Shown piece after piece: positions 41,316 to 50,274 of a stretch of DNA of 64,000 nt; the first letter of the stretch is position 1; each line of letters begins with the position of its first letter. The notes below the pieces were generated by a model. That model was given only the letters and a program-made list of their open reading frames with translations, ran no database searches and was not told the origin of the DNA. This DNA is from Cellulophaga sp. Hel_I_12. Lineage in GTDB: Bacteria > Bacteroidota > Bacteroidia > Flavobacteriales > Flavobacteriaceae. The stretch covers positions 248,001-312,000 of the forward strand of contig NZ_JUHB01000001.1 in the NCBI RefSeq assembly GCF_000799565.1. The letters run 5' to 3'. The position numbers and the translations under genes were made by a program.

Positions 41316-43070
41316 GTGAAATATTCTACGATACCCTCAGCTCAAATTGTAGCGCATTATTGTAAAAAGTACGGTATAAAAGATATTATTATTTCTCCTG
41401 GTTCTAGAAATGCTCCGCTAACCATTTCATTTACAGAAGATGCCTATTTTAATTGCTACAGTATTGTTGATGAGCGGGCTGCTGCTTTTTTTGCATTAGG
41501 TATAGCGCAACAGCAACGCAAACCAGTGGCGGTTTTATGTACTTCTGGTAGTGCCTTACTCAACTACTATCCTGCAGTTTCAGAAGCTTTTTATAGTGAT
41601 ATACCACTTGTGGTTATTTCTGCCGATAGACCACCTTATAAGATTGATATTGGTGACGGACAAACCATCCGGCAAGACCACGTTTTTGAGCGACATATTG
41701 GGTACTCTGCAAACTTAAAACTAGATGTGACTCACGCTACAGCAACAATCAAAAGTCAAGCAAAAGAATTTATTTCAGAAACACTAAGTCTTGAAGAACA
41801 GCAGGCAGCTATTGAAAGGTACAATAGTGCAAGCTTACAGGAAGCCTTTGCTAAAGCGGTAGGCAATTGTGAACCTGTGCATATTAACGTACCCTTCGAG
41901 GAACCTTTATACACTATTACCGAAGAAAAATACAAACTTACAGAACAGTCAATTTCAGCTACAAAACCTGAAGCATTAAAGGATATTTCTAAATTTGTTT
42001 CGCTATGGAAAACAGCCAAACGAAAATTAGTTTTAGTAGGTGTGGATTACCCAGGCCTAGTCGATCAAAAATACTTGGAGCTTCTTGCACAGGATGATTC
42101 TGTGATCGTATTGACCGAAACAACTTCAAACCTACACCATCCTAATTTTTTTCCAAGTATCGATAGTTTAATAGCACCTATAGAAAAATCAGCACAAAAA
42201 GACATGCTTTTTTCTTTACTTCAGCCTGATATTGTGCTCACTTTCGGAGGTTTAATTGTATCAAAAAAAATAAAAAGTTTTTTACGCAAATACAAACCAA
42301 AAGAGCATTGGCATATTGATCAAAAAAAGGCTTATGATACGTTCTTTTCGCTAACCCAGCATTTCAAAACATCAGAGAATACCTTTCTAGGAGCACTTTT
42401 GACAGCGCCTACTGTCGTTGAAAGTGATTACTATGCGTTTTGGTCTAGCGTAAAACAAGCCTACGAAAAGAAGAGGACTGAGTATATAGAACAGATCCCT
42501 TTTTCAGATATGCTGGCATTCTCGAAAATAGCGGAATCAATTCCTAATAATTACCAACTACATTTAGCAAATAGCTCAACAGTTAGGTATGCCCAATTGT
42601 TTGATATAGATCCATCTATTAGCGTTTTTTGTAATCGGGGTACGAGTGGTATCGATGGCAGCACTTCAACAGCTATCGGCGCTTCAATCTATGCCGAAAC
42701 ACCAACACTTTTGATTACAGGGGATTTAAGCTTTTTGTATGATAGCAACGCACTTTGGAATAACTATATACGGCCAGATTTTAGGATTATTGTGATGAAC
42801 AATGAAGGAGGTGGTATTTTTAGAATATTACCTGGTCAAGAGGATACAGAAAACTTTGAGCGTTTTTTTGAAACTACGCATCACATAAATATTGGAGATG
42901 TATGCAAAACCTACCATTTTACCCATGAAATAGTGCAGAACATCGATGATTTAAAAAATTCGCTTCAAAATTTTTATTCGCCTAGTACACAAGCTAAAGT
43001 GCTAGAAATTAAAACGCCAAGACTTGTTAATAATAAAATTTTGCTTAGTTATTTTGATTTTATATCTTAG
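41316..43070 (+). CDS. menD: 2-succinyl-5-enolpyruvyl-6-hydroxy-3-cyclohexene-1-carboxylate synthase
   Basis: 584 residues, thiamine-diphosphate enzyme. N-terminal SPGSRNAPLT and the pyrimidine-binding domain, and a C-terminal GDLSFLYDSNALWNN diphosphate-binding motif. Adds 2-oxoglutarate to isochorismate in menaquinone synthesis. The start is GTG at 41316. The gene follows menF closely and precedes the DUF2853 gene, probably one transcript ending at the terminator near 43560. Confidence 0.96.
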   Translation: MKYSTIPSAQIVAHYCKKYGIKDIIISPGSRNAPLTISFTEDAYFNCYSIVDERAAAFFALGIAQQQRKPVAVLCTSGSALLNYYPAVSEAFYSDIPLVVISADRPPYKIDIGDGQTIRQDHVFERHIGYSANLKLDVTHATATIKSQAKEFISETLSLEEQQAAIERYNSASLQEAFAKAVGNCEPVHINVPFEEPLYTITEEKYKLTEQSISATKPEALKDISKFVSLWKTAKRKLVLVGVDYPGLVDQKYLELLAQDDSVIVLTETTSNLHHPNFFPSIDSLIAPIEKSAQKDMLFSLLQPDIVLTFGGLIVSKKIKSFLRKYKPKEHWHIDQKKAYDTFFSLTQHFKTSENTFLGALLTAPTVVESDYYAFWSSVKQAYEKKRTEYIEQIPFSDMLAFSKIAESIPNNYQLHLANSSTVRYAQLFDIDPSISVFCNRGTSGIDGSTSTAIGASIYAETPTLLITGDLSFLYDSNALWNNYIRPDFRIIVMNNEGGGIFRILPGQEDTENFERFFETTHHINIGDVCKTYHFTHEIVQNIDDLKNSLQNFYSPSTQAKVLEIKTPRLVNNKILLSYFDFIS

Positions 43071-43108
43071 GAGGAAGATTAATAATCATTTAAAGAACAC
43101 TAACAATT

Positions 43109-43453
43109 ATGAGTAAAAGAGACGAACTAATCGAAAAGTATGCGGCAGACATCAAAGACAAATTTGGAGAAGCAGCGAACATGGATTTATTAACAAAAGT
43201 TACTATCGGCCTTGGACCTTCTATTTACAATGCGGATTCTTCTAAAGTTTCAGGAGGAGATGATAAAGAAAAAGAAACCGTTAAAAATAACTATCTAATT
43301 AAAAAGTTAGGCATGAAAGAAAGTGCTGATATGATGCCAGCTATTGATAGCGTTCTAGTAAAATACGGTACTTCGAACAAAAATAAATACAGAGCTGTGG
43401 TATATTATATGTTATGCAAGCACTTTAAAAAAGAGGCTGCTTACAATAAATAA
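43109..43453 (+). CDS. DUF2853 family protein
   Basis: 114 residues, soluble, with charged residues at both ends (MSKRDELIEKYAADIKDKFG, then KNKYRAVVYYMLCKHFKKE). It matches DUF2853, a small family of unknown function that often sits next to menaquinone genes in Flavobacteriaceae. Located 38 bases after menD and followed by a terminator. Confidence 0.85.
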   Translation: MSKRDELIEKYAADIKDKFGEAANMDLLTKVTIGLGPSIYNADSSKVSGGDDKEKETVKNNYLIKKLGMKESADMMPAIDSVLVKYGTSNKNKYRAVVYYMLCKHFKKEAAYNK

Positions 43454-43770
43454 TTCTTTCAAGGGAGCCCTCTTTAGAGCGTGGTGGTATTTGGTGTTTG
43501 CATTTTACAGAATGCTCCGTATACAACCGTTTCTTTGTACATCACATTAAATTGCGTAGTCTTGAGACTGCGCTTTTTTTTTGAGCTCTACTTTTTATTT
43601 ATTTAAATTTCAGTCTTGGTTTATATAAGGGTATGCTCCTTATGCCTTTAACAATAAAGTCTTATAGGATTAATAGGACAATCAGGCTGGTCGTTTTTAA
43701 TGCCAAGACCAATGAAAGTAAAGCGCATTTCAGTACTTAGAAGAAACCATTTTTTTTGCCTTGTATGTTT
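43454..43770. other. Convergent intergenic region after the men genes
   Basis: 317 bases between the DUF2853 gene and the end of the amidohydrolase gene. It holds the terminator at 43554-43582 and otherwise no recognisable feature. Confidence 0.5.
43554..43582 (+). terminator. Terminator of the menF-menD-DUF2853 transcript
   Basis: GCGTAGTC (43554-43561) pairs with GACTGCGC (43566-43573) over the loop TTGA, one G-T pair included, followed by nine T. Confidence 0.88.
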
Positions 43771-45186
43771 TTATTCTAGTAGTGCTTGAAGCATAGCTTC
43801 TAAGGCTGTTTTGTTATACACCTTATTGTTCTGGATGACCGTATTAATTTTTTGGGTATTTTTTATATCTGATAAAGGATTTGCATCTAAAAGTACTAGA
43901 TCCGCATGTTTTCCTATGGCAATTGTACCGTAAGACTTTTCTTTTTTTAGAAAATGCGCGCCGTTATAGGCCGAAGTTTTTAGCACTTGTAATGGTGTCA
44001 TACCCGTTTGTACCATGGCTTCAAGTTCATGGTGCAAAGAAATACCGGGATAAGTGTAGGAATTATATGCGCCGCTATCCGAACCCGCTAAAAGTTGTAC
44101 TCCTGCATCATTTAAAGACTTCGTGAGGCTGCCGAAAAATTGATCTAATTCTTTTCTGTCTTTCCTTGTTTTTTCAGAAGCATTCAAAGCACCGTTGATT
44201 CGCCCTTGGTACGTTTTTATGAGACCTTTCCCCATATACTTTAAATATAAATCATCTGTATGATCTATTTCGTCTAAATAACTCAAGGTTTTTCCAATAT
44301 GTAGGGTGGGGACAACGTAGACATTTTTATCTTTTAATAGCGCAAAAGTTGTTTGCGCGGTACTCTCGTCATAGCCTTCTCTCAGTAAAGGCATGGCTTG
44401 CCAAAAGCCAATTTCCTTGTTTTTAAGCCTTTGAGTGACCTCGATTTCTGCCGAAGAACAACCTTTCATGACATAATAAAGATGCTCAATGCCATCTATC
44501 CCAGCATCCACAGTTTCTTTTAAACTTACGGTAAATGGCATATGGCCTGAGCTAATAAGTCCTCTTTTATCCGTTTCTTTTAAGGTTGTAAGATAAGCTT
44601 CTCCAGAAATTCGGCTGTCGTATAATTTTACAAAATCTGTTTGTAAAATTTCTAAACTATCCAAGGCCTTTGCTATGTCTTCCTCTGTGGTGACTTCTAA
44701 GGATCCTGCCCAAGTGCCATTGGGCCCATCTATTTTTGGTCCCGAAGTGTAAATTGTAGGGCCATGTAATGTGCCTGCAACAATTTCTTTTTTCCATTGC
44801 ATGACACTGGAAGTTAAATCGCCACCAGCATCGCGCACTGTGGTAATGCCATTCGCAAGAAATAAGGGTAATAGCTTTTTATTTTCTAAAATAAGACTGT
44901 CACCACCTCTAAAGTGTGTATGGTTATCCCAAAAACCAGGTAAGATAAACGTGCCAGAAGCATCTATTATTTTTTTGGAATTAAAAGTTTCAGTACTACC
45001 AGAGGGTTCAATTTTTACAATTTTACTAGCGCTAATGTAAAGATCTTGGGATTGTATTTGCCCCGTTTCCAAATCAATTGTTTGACCGTTTTGTATCACA
45101 AGGTCGTACGAGTTCGGTTGTTGGTTTTTGCAACCAGTTAATACGAGGTAAGCAAGAATAGGGAGAATATAGTTTTTAAGCTTCAT
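43771..45186 (-). CDS. Amidohydrolase lipoprotein (imidazolonepropionase-like)
   Basis: 471 residues. Lipoprotein signal (LTGC, Cys about 19) followed by the amidohydrolase fold: metal motif DNHTHFRGGD, SGHMPF, IEHLYY and AGSDSGAYN near the end. The family hydrolyses amides or ureas. Exported Bacteroidetes members of this type are usually annotated as peptidase-like or imidazolonepropionase-like, and the true substrate is unknown. It breaks up the menaquinone region on the opposite strand. Confidence 0.85.
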   Translation of the reverse strand: MKLKNYILPILAYLVLTGCKNQQPNSYDLVIQNGQTIDLETGQIQSQDLYISASKIVKIEPSGSTETFNSKKIIDASGTFILPGFWDNHTHFRGGDSLILENKKLLPLFLANGITTVRDAGGDLTSSVMQWKKEIVAGTLHGPTIYTSGPKIDGPNGTWAGSLEVTTEEDIAKALDSLEILQTDFVKLYDSRISGEAYLTTLKETDKRGLISSGHMPFTVSLKETVDAGIDGIEHLYYVMKGCSSAEIEVTQRLKNKEIGFWQAMPLLREGYDESTAQTTFALLKDKNVYVVPTLHIGKTLSYLDEIDHTDDLYLKYMGKGLIKTYQGRINGALNASEKTRKDRKELDQFFGSLTKSLNDAGVQLLAGSDSGAYNSYTYPGISLHHELEAMVQTGMTPLQVLKTSAYNGAHFLKKEKSYGTIAIGKHADLVLLDANPLSDIKNTQKINTVIQNNKVYNKTALEAMLQALLE

Positions 45187-45384
45187 GCTTCTAAAAATAC
45201 TTCAAATTTATTTACGATTCATCAATTTTACTTTTTTTTATCCGCAGTTGGTAGTGCTTTATATAAACCTCAAGTATAAAGTTGCTAAAGAAATCCATAA
45301 ATAGACAAACTCAATGATTTCAAAAACACTAATTCATCTATATTCTTTATGGGCTAAGGATGAATTAAATTTACAGATAAAGTG

Positions 45385-45392
45385 TATTTTTG
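45385..45392 (+). promoter_or_regulatory. -7 element of the CvfB-like gene
   Basis: TATTTTTG fits TAnnTTTG and lies five bases before the ATG at 45397. The transcript would begin at or beside the start codon, suggesting a nearly leaderless mRNA. The element also rules out the in-frame GTG at 45382 as start. Confidence 0.45.
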
Positions 45393-45396
45393 TAGC

Positions 45397-46227
45397 ATGA
45401 TTGAATTAGGAAATTATAATACATTAGAAATCCTAAGAGATACAAGTGTTGGTCTCTTTTTAGGTGATGATGAAGGTAACGACGTTTTGCTACCCAATAA
45501 GTATGTTCCAGAAATTTACGAAATAGGGGATAAGTTGACTGTTTTTTGTTATTTAGATTATGATGAACGCCCCATAGTAACTTCATTAACGCCTTATATT
45601 TTTAGAAACACGTTTAAATTGTTAAAAGTTGTTGAGGTAAATAATATTGGTGCTTTTTTAGATTGGGGTTTAGAAAAACATTTGTTAGTGCCTTTTGGAG
45701 AGCAGCGTGTAAAAATGCAAGAAGGTCAATGGTATGTTGTTTACTGTTATTTAGATGAAAAATCATTCAGATTAGTTGCTTCTAATAAGTTAGACAAATT
45801 CTTGAATAATGAAACCTTAACGGTTGAAGTTAATGATGAGGTAAATTTAATCATTACACGTCAGAATGATTTAGGTTGGGATGTGATTATCAATAACCAG
45901 CATAAAGGACTGATCTACCAAAACGAAGTTTTTAAGAAAATAGCCGTAGGTGATTTGGTAAAGGGATATATTAAGCACATAAGACCTGATCATAAAATTG
46001 ATGTAAGTCTTCAAGCTTTGGGTTATGTAAGTGTAGAGCCAGCAGCAAATACTATTTACCAAATACTTAAAAAAGAAGGTGGTTATTTAAATTTACACGA
46101 TAAATCTTCCCCTGAAGCCATAAGTGCAAGATTGCAAATGAGTAAAAAAATTTTCAAGAAAAGTATAGGAACCCTGTATAAAGATCGAAAAATAGCAATT
46201 AAACCTGATGGTATTTACTTGCTATAA
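45397..46227 (+). CDS. CvfB-like S1-domain RNA-binding protein
   Basis: 276 residues. Tandem S1-type OB folds (about 1-140, including VEVNNIGAFLDWGLEKHLLVPFGEQ) and a C-terminal winged-helix-like part (about 215-276, LQMSKKIFKKSIGTLYKDRKI) match CvfB/YitL. CvfB binds RNA and affects virulence gene expression in Staphylococcus. The ATG at 45397 begins MIELGNYN, the usual family start. It lies upstream of the membrane-anchored SPOR-like protein gene and menA. Confidence 0.85.
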   Translation: MIELGNYNTLEILRDTSVGLFLGDDEGNDVLLPNKYVPEIYEIGDKLTVFCYLDYDERPIVTSLTPYIFRNTFKLLKVVEVNNIGAFLDWGLEKHLLVPFGEQRVKMQEGQWYVVYCYLDEKSFRLVASNKLDKFLNNETLTVEVNDEVNLIITRQNDLGWDVIINNQHKGLIYQNEVFKKIAVGDLVKGYIKHIRPDHKIDVSLQALGYVSVEPAANTIYQILKKEGGYLNLHDKSSPEAISARLQMSKKIFKKSIGTLYKDRKIAIKPDGIYLL

Positions 46228-46445
46228 GGCTAATGAGATAAAAACCTAACAAGAACGCTTAGCTATACGCGAACAAATATTTTGGTGTTTCATCTACAAT
46301 ATTTTGGTTTTCAGATTAATAAATTAGATTAATTTTAAATATTGTAAAAAAAAAACTACTTTTATAACATATAAAAATAATGTGTTTTTAACATAGCTTA
46401 TTTAGAAAGAAAAGTATATTAATCCCCCCTGTAATCCTAAATTTT

Positions 46446-47045
46446 ATGCCGTTTATTGAAGAAAGTGATTTGCTTGATTTACATAAAGATATAGATAAAG
46501 CTCAGATTCTTAACGAAAGATTATTAGATCAAATTAAATACAAGAACAAAGAATTAAAATCAAGTAACCTTCAAAGAAATATTTTAGCGGGTTTTACTGG
46601 CTTGTTTCTTTTAGGAGTTCTTGCCTTATATTCTTTTAGTGCGGGGGCACGTAGTAATCTAAAAGAAGATAACAGTAAATTGTTGGTCATGAGTTTAGAT
46701 AGCCTTAAAGTTATTGAAGCTAGACTTAATAATTTAAAGATGAAAAATGAAGAGCTAAGCACCGTAAAAGAATTTTATTTAGCCAAAGAATTTTTAGATA
46801 AAGAAAAAATATACTCTGTACAAATTAAATCATTTATTGATAATAATTTATCGCTTACCACAAACGCGTTAAATAACACCTTGTTTGTAAAAACAAATCC
46901 TTTTTATTCTTATTCCTTAGGAAATTTCGAAACCATAGAAGAAGCTAGATCTTTTCGCTATCAACTCGTTAAAATGGGCTTTAGTGATGCTTTTGTAGCT
47001 TCTTACCAAAACGGAAAAAGGTTAAAAATAGAAGATCCTTATTAG
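46446..47045 (+). CDS. Membrane-anchored coiled-coil protein, SPOR-like C-terminus
   Basis: 199 residues. A cytoplasmic helical N-terminus (about 1-45) is followed by one membrane helix (about 47-66), a coiled coil (about 70-105) and a compact C-terminal part. The last segment (YSVQIKSF, then FYSYSLGNFETIEEARSFRYQLVKMGFSDAFVASYQNGKRL) looks like a SPOR-type peptidoglycan-binding fold. The function is unknown; it may be a cell-envelope or division protein. menA starts three bases later. Confidence 0.6.
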   Translation: MPFIEESDLLDLHKDIDKAQILNERLLDQIKYKNKELKSSNLQRNILAGFTGLFLLGVLALYSFSAGARSNLKEDNSKLLVMSLDSLKVIEARLNNLKMKNEELSTVKEFYLAKEFLDKEKIYSVQIKSFIDNNLSLTTNALNNTLFVKTNPFYSYSLGNFETIEEARSFRYQLVKMGFSDAFVASYQNGKRLKIEDPY

Positions 47046-47047
47046 TT

Positions 47048-47956
47048 TTGACAAAATTTAAAGCTTGGCTTAACGCAGCTCGACTTCGTACTTTACCATT
47101 ATCTGTTTCTGGAATTATTGTAGGTGCGGCGCTTGCCCATTTAGAAGGTTATTCGAATGTGTTGATATTTTCTCTAGCTATTTGTACAACTATTGGTTTT
47201 CAAGTAACTTCTAATTTTGCCAATGATTATGGTGATGGTGTAAAAGGTACTGATAACGATGATCGCATAGGTCCCAAAAGAGCCTTACAAAGTGGTATTC
47301 TAACAGCCAAAGAGCTCAAGACAGGAATTATGGTGTCGGTACTAGTCAATGTAGTGGTATCGATTTGTTTGCTCTTAGTAGCTTTTGGACCAGACCAGAT
47401 TTTTCTGATATTGTTTTTTTTACTTTTGGCGATCGCTAGTATTTGGGCGGCCATAAAATATACTGTCGGTAATTCAGCCTATGGGTATCGAGGTTTAGGA
47501 GATATCTTTGTTTTTTTATTTTTTGGGCTATTAGCTGTTTTGGGTTCGATGTACTTATTTACGAATTACCTAAGCTTTCAAGCTATTTTGCCTGCGATAA
47601 CTATAGGTCTTTTGAGTACCGCTGTTTTAAATTTAAATAATCTGAGGGATGCTATTTCTGATCAAAAAGCAGGAAAGAATACTATTGTTGTAAAAATAGG
47701 ATTTGAAAAAGGAAAAATATACCATTTCAGCCTCTTAATTATCGCTTTTTTATCCTTGTTATTTTTTACTTTTTTAAACTATAAATCTTGGGTCAATGTG
47801 GTGCATTTACTAGTTTTTATACTTATTTTTACTCACGGCAATAAAATTAGAAAAACGGTACATCCAAAAGACATAGATCCGGAATTAAAAAAACTAGCTT
47901 TAAGCACCTTTTTACTGGCCCTTATGTTTTACTTAAGTTTTAATTATTTTTTGTAG
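47048..47956 (+). CDS. menA: 1,4-dihydroxy-2-naphthoate polyprenyltransferase
   Basis: 302 residues, UbiA-family integral membrane prenyltransferase with about eight or nine helices. The first aspartate-rich motif is NFANDYGDGVKGTDND and the second is NLNNLRDAISDQKAGK. Attaches the polyprenyl side chain to DHNA to give demethylmenaquinone. The start is TTG at 47048. The other men genes are 4 kb upstream; menB, C and E are not in the window. Confidence 0.93.
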   Translation: MTKFKAWLNAARLRTLPLSVSGIIVGAALAHLEGYSNVLIFSLAICTTIGFQVTSNFANDYGDGVKGTDNDDRIGPKRALQSGILTAKELKTGIMVSVLVNVVVSICLLLVAFGPDQIFLILFFLLLAIASIWAAIKYTVGNSAYGYRGLGDIFVFLFFGLLAVLGSMYLFTNYLSFQAILPAITIGLLSTAVLNLNNLRDAISDQKAGKNTIVVKIGFEKGKIYHFSLLIIAFLSLLFFTFLNYKSWVNVVHLLVFILIFTHGNKIRKTVHPKDIDPELKKLALSTFLLALMFYLSFNYFL

Positions 47957-47993
47957 CTTTGAATTAACACAACCTTAATAAACTATACCAAAT

Positions 47994-48758
47994 TTGGAAC
48001 AGCCCATAAAAATACTCATAGTAGAAGATAACGTAATCATCGCAGATGACATGCAGTCTATGTTAGAGGAAATCGGCTATGAAATTGTAGACAATGTTAT
48101 TGTTTACGAACAAGCAGAAGAAGTTCTTAAAACAAAGCAGGTAGACTTAGTTTTAATTGATATTATTTTAGCCTCGGATAAGACAGGAATAGATTTAGGC
48201 AAACATATTAGGGATAAATACAACATCCCATTTATTTTTGTAACATCAAACTCAGATAGGGCTACGGTAGAAAGTGCCAAGACTGTAAAACCTAACGGAT
48301 ATTTGGTAAAACCTTTTGAGCAACAAGATTTATATACCTCCATAGAAATTGCCTTATCTAGCTTTAATTATAATGAAAAACAGGGGAGTAGTGCTAAATC
48401 TGAGGCATCAGAAAATGAAGAGGATAGTTTAGTTTCAAATTCTGTTTTAAAAGATTCTATTTTTGTCAAAAAGCAGCATTTATATTATCGAATTCAGTTT
48501 AGTGACATACAGTTTATAAAAGCGGATAATGTTTATTTAGAAGTAAATACAGCTGATAAAAAGTTTTTGGTTCGATCTCCATTAAAGGATTACTTAGAAA
48601 AACTCCCAGCGAAAAAGTTTTACAGAGCACATAAATCATACATTGTGAATGTAGATCATATTGAAGCTATCAATTCAAAAGATATTTTGATCAATAATAA
48701 TTTAATTCCGATTTCAAAAGAATTTAAGGAATTTATCATTTCTGCGATGAATTCTTAA
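47994..48758 (+). CDS. LytTR-type response regulator
   Basis: 254 residues. Receiver domain (about 1-125) with acidic pocket E11-D12, phospho-acceptor D56 in LVLIDIIL and K in VKPF, a short linker, then a LytTR DNA-binding domain (about 155-254, with IQFIKADNVYLEV and AHKSYIVNVDHIEAI). The start is TTG at 47994; no ATG is near. No histidine kinase is in the window, so the signal is unknown. It is 37 bases after menA and ends at a strong terminator. Confidence 0.92.
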   Translation: MEQPIKILIVEDNVIIADDMQSMLEEIGYEIVDNVIVYEQAEEVLKTKQVDLVLIDIILASDKTGIDLGKHIRDKYNIPFIFVTSNSDRATVESAKTVKPNGYLVKPFEQQDLYTSIEIALSSFNYNEKQGSSAKSEASENEEDSLVSNSVLKDSIFVKKQHLYYRIQFSDIQFIKADNVYLEVNTADKKFLVRSPLKDYLEKLPAKKFYRAHKSYIVNVDHIEAINSKDILINNNLIPISKEFKEFIISAMNS

Positions 48759-48784
48759 ACAAGATTTTTTAGTTAAAACTAGCG

Positions 48785-48813
48785 AGCCGATAAAGTTTTT
48801 ATCGGCTTTTTTT
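48785..48813 (+). terminator. Terminator of the LytTR response regulator gene
   Basis: AGCCGATAAA (48785-48794) pairs with TTTATCGGCT (48798-48807) over a 3-base loop, followed by seven T. Confidence 0.9.
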
Positions 48814-48928
48814 GTTAAAAAAATCGATGAAATACCAAATCAAAAAGTAAACTTAATTTTTACAACATAAAATACCCATTACACAACAAATTAAAAAAGG
48901 GTCTTAACTTTCGTTGTATTTTTGAAAT

Positions 48929-49022
48929 GTAAAATAATAGACCCCAAATCTTATCATTTTCATTTTCTTATAGTGTTTAGTTTTAAAAAAAGACCGTCCA
49001 AATTTATTTCGACGGTCTTTTT
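48929..49022 (+). ncRNA. Candidate small RNA of about 90 bases
   Basis: A TAnnTTTG element (TATTTTTG, 48917-48924) lies outside any operon leader. It would start a transcript near 48929 that ends at the hairpin AGACCGTC (48991-48998) / GACGGTCT (49011-49018) with flanking A and T runs. No -33 TTTG is seen and no known RNA family is recognised. The hairpin could instead serve galT on the other strand. Confidence 0.3.
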
Positions 49023-49025
49023 AAT
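48985..49025. terminator. Bidirectional terminator hairpin between the regulator and galT
   Basis: AGACCGTC (48991-48998) pairs with GACGGTCT (49011-49018). The A run before and T run after let it work in both directions. It is 206 bases beyond the galT stop. Confidence 0.8.
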
Positions 49026-49227
49026 TTTACACTGTTTTCTGAGCCCATTCTAATTAGGGGCTAAATGTAAAAACCAATGTGTTCATTCGTTTTTGAAGGA
49101 AATCACATAGCTAACAACTGTAACGATAGTAGTTGCAGTAAAAAAGTACTGATTAATGCTATGCAAACTAGGTCTTAGAGCTTTGTGAACGATTTTTATA
49201 AATCAGAGGTTAGGTTATGTTTACTTA

Positions 49228-50256
49228 CTATTTAGCTTTTGATAATACCCTTAAGCTATTTGCGGCTACTTCAGCAGTGATATCTCTTTGAGGGGAACCA
49301 AACATTTCATAACCCACCATGAATTTTTTTATACTAGCACTTCTTAATAGCGGAGGGTAAAAACTCATATGCCAATGCCAATGACTATTTTCTTTATTAT
49401 TTGTGGGTGCTTGGTGTATTCCACTAGAATACGGGAATGAGGTATTAAACAATGTGTCGTATGCTTTTGTAATAACTGAAATCGCCTCAGCAAAAAGGTA
49501 CGATTCTTTGTTTTTTAATTGGGTAATATCCGATTGGTGTTTTTTAGGAACAATCATTGTTTCAAAAGGCCAAACGGCCCAAAATGGGACCAGCACTACA
49601 AAAGCTTCATTTTCAAAAATTATGCGCTCTTTCTTTTCTAGCTCTTGCGAAAGATATTCACCCAGTAAACTGCTTTTATGCTTGCTATAATAGTTGAACT
49701 GCTGTTTATCCTTTTTATCAACTTCATTAGGTAATGTCAATTGACTCCAAATTTGCCCATGAGGATGTGGGTTGCTGCAACCCATTACCGCACCTTTGTT
49801 TTCAAAAATCTGAACATAATTTATGGATTCTTCAGCACCTAATTTCTTATATTCACGCTGCCAGGCTAAAACTACTTTTTCAATTTCTTCTGTATGCATA
49901 TCCGCTAGACTTTTTGAGTGATCTGGGCTAAAACAAATCACCTTACAAATGCCTGTTTCACTTTGTGCGGTTAATAATCCATCTTGGATTCGAAAAGGTT
50001 TTGAATCTTTTTGTAGGGCAGCGAAATCATTGGTAAATATAAAAACATCCTCATACTCTGGATTCTGTTCTCCATGTATTCTTTTATTACCAGCACAGAG
50101 GTAACAAGAAGGGTCATGGATAGGTCTCTCTTCCTTAGTTACTTCTTCGTTTTGCCCTTGCCATGGTCTTTTGGCTCTGTGGGGTGAAACTAAAACCCAT
50201 TCATTAGTGAGTATATTTAAACGTTTATGAGAATAATCTTGTAGATCTGATTTCAT
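49228..50256 (-). CDS. galT: Galactose-1-phosphate uridylyltransferase
   Basis: 342 residues, HIT-superfamily enzyme of the Leloir pathway, exchanging UMP between UDP-glucose and galactose-1-phosphate. Zinc-type CYLCAGNKR near residue 52 and active-site NPHPHGQIW (nucleophilic His in HPHGQ) are present, along with HQAPTNNKENSHWHWHMSFYPP near the end. It follows galK by 18 bases on the same strand and is clearly in one transcript. Confidence 0.96.
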   Translation of the reverse strand: MKSDLQDYSHKRLNILTNEWVLVSPHRAKRPWQGQNEEVTKEERPIHDPSCYLCAGNKRIHGEQNPEYEDVFIFTNDFAALQKDSKPFRIQDGLLTAQSETGICKVICFSPDHSKSLADMHTEEIEKVVLAWQREYKKLGAEESINYVQIFENKGAVMGCSNPHPHGQIWSQLTLPNEVDKKDKQQFNYYSKHKSSLLGEYLSQELEKKERIIFENEAFVVLVPFWAVWPFETMIVPKKHQSDITQLKNKESYLFAEAISVITKAYDTLFNTSFPYSSGIHQAPTNNKENSHWHWHMSFYPPLLRSASIKKFMVGYEMFGSPQRDITAEVAANSLRVLSKAK

Positions 50257-50274
50257 GCTTATTGTGAAATTTAA

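Larger units (their letters stand above)
48759..49227. other. 469-base intergenic region with two terminators and a possible small RNA
   Basis: Between the response regulator gene and the end of galT. It holds the regulator's terminator (48785-48813), a -7-like element (48917-48924) and a second hairpin (48985-49022). The rest shows no coding frame. Confidence 0.5.
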
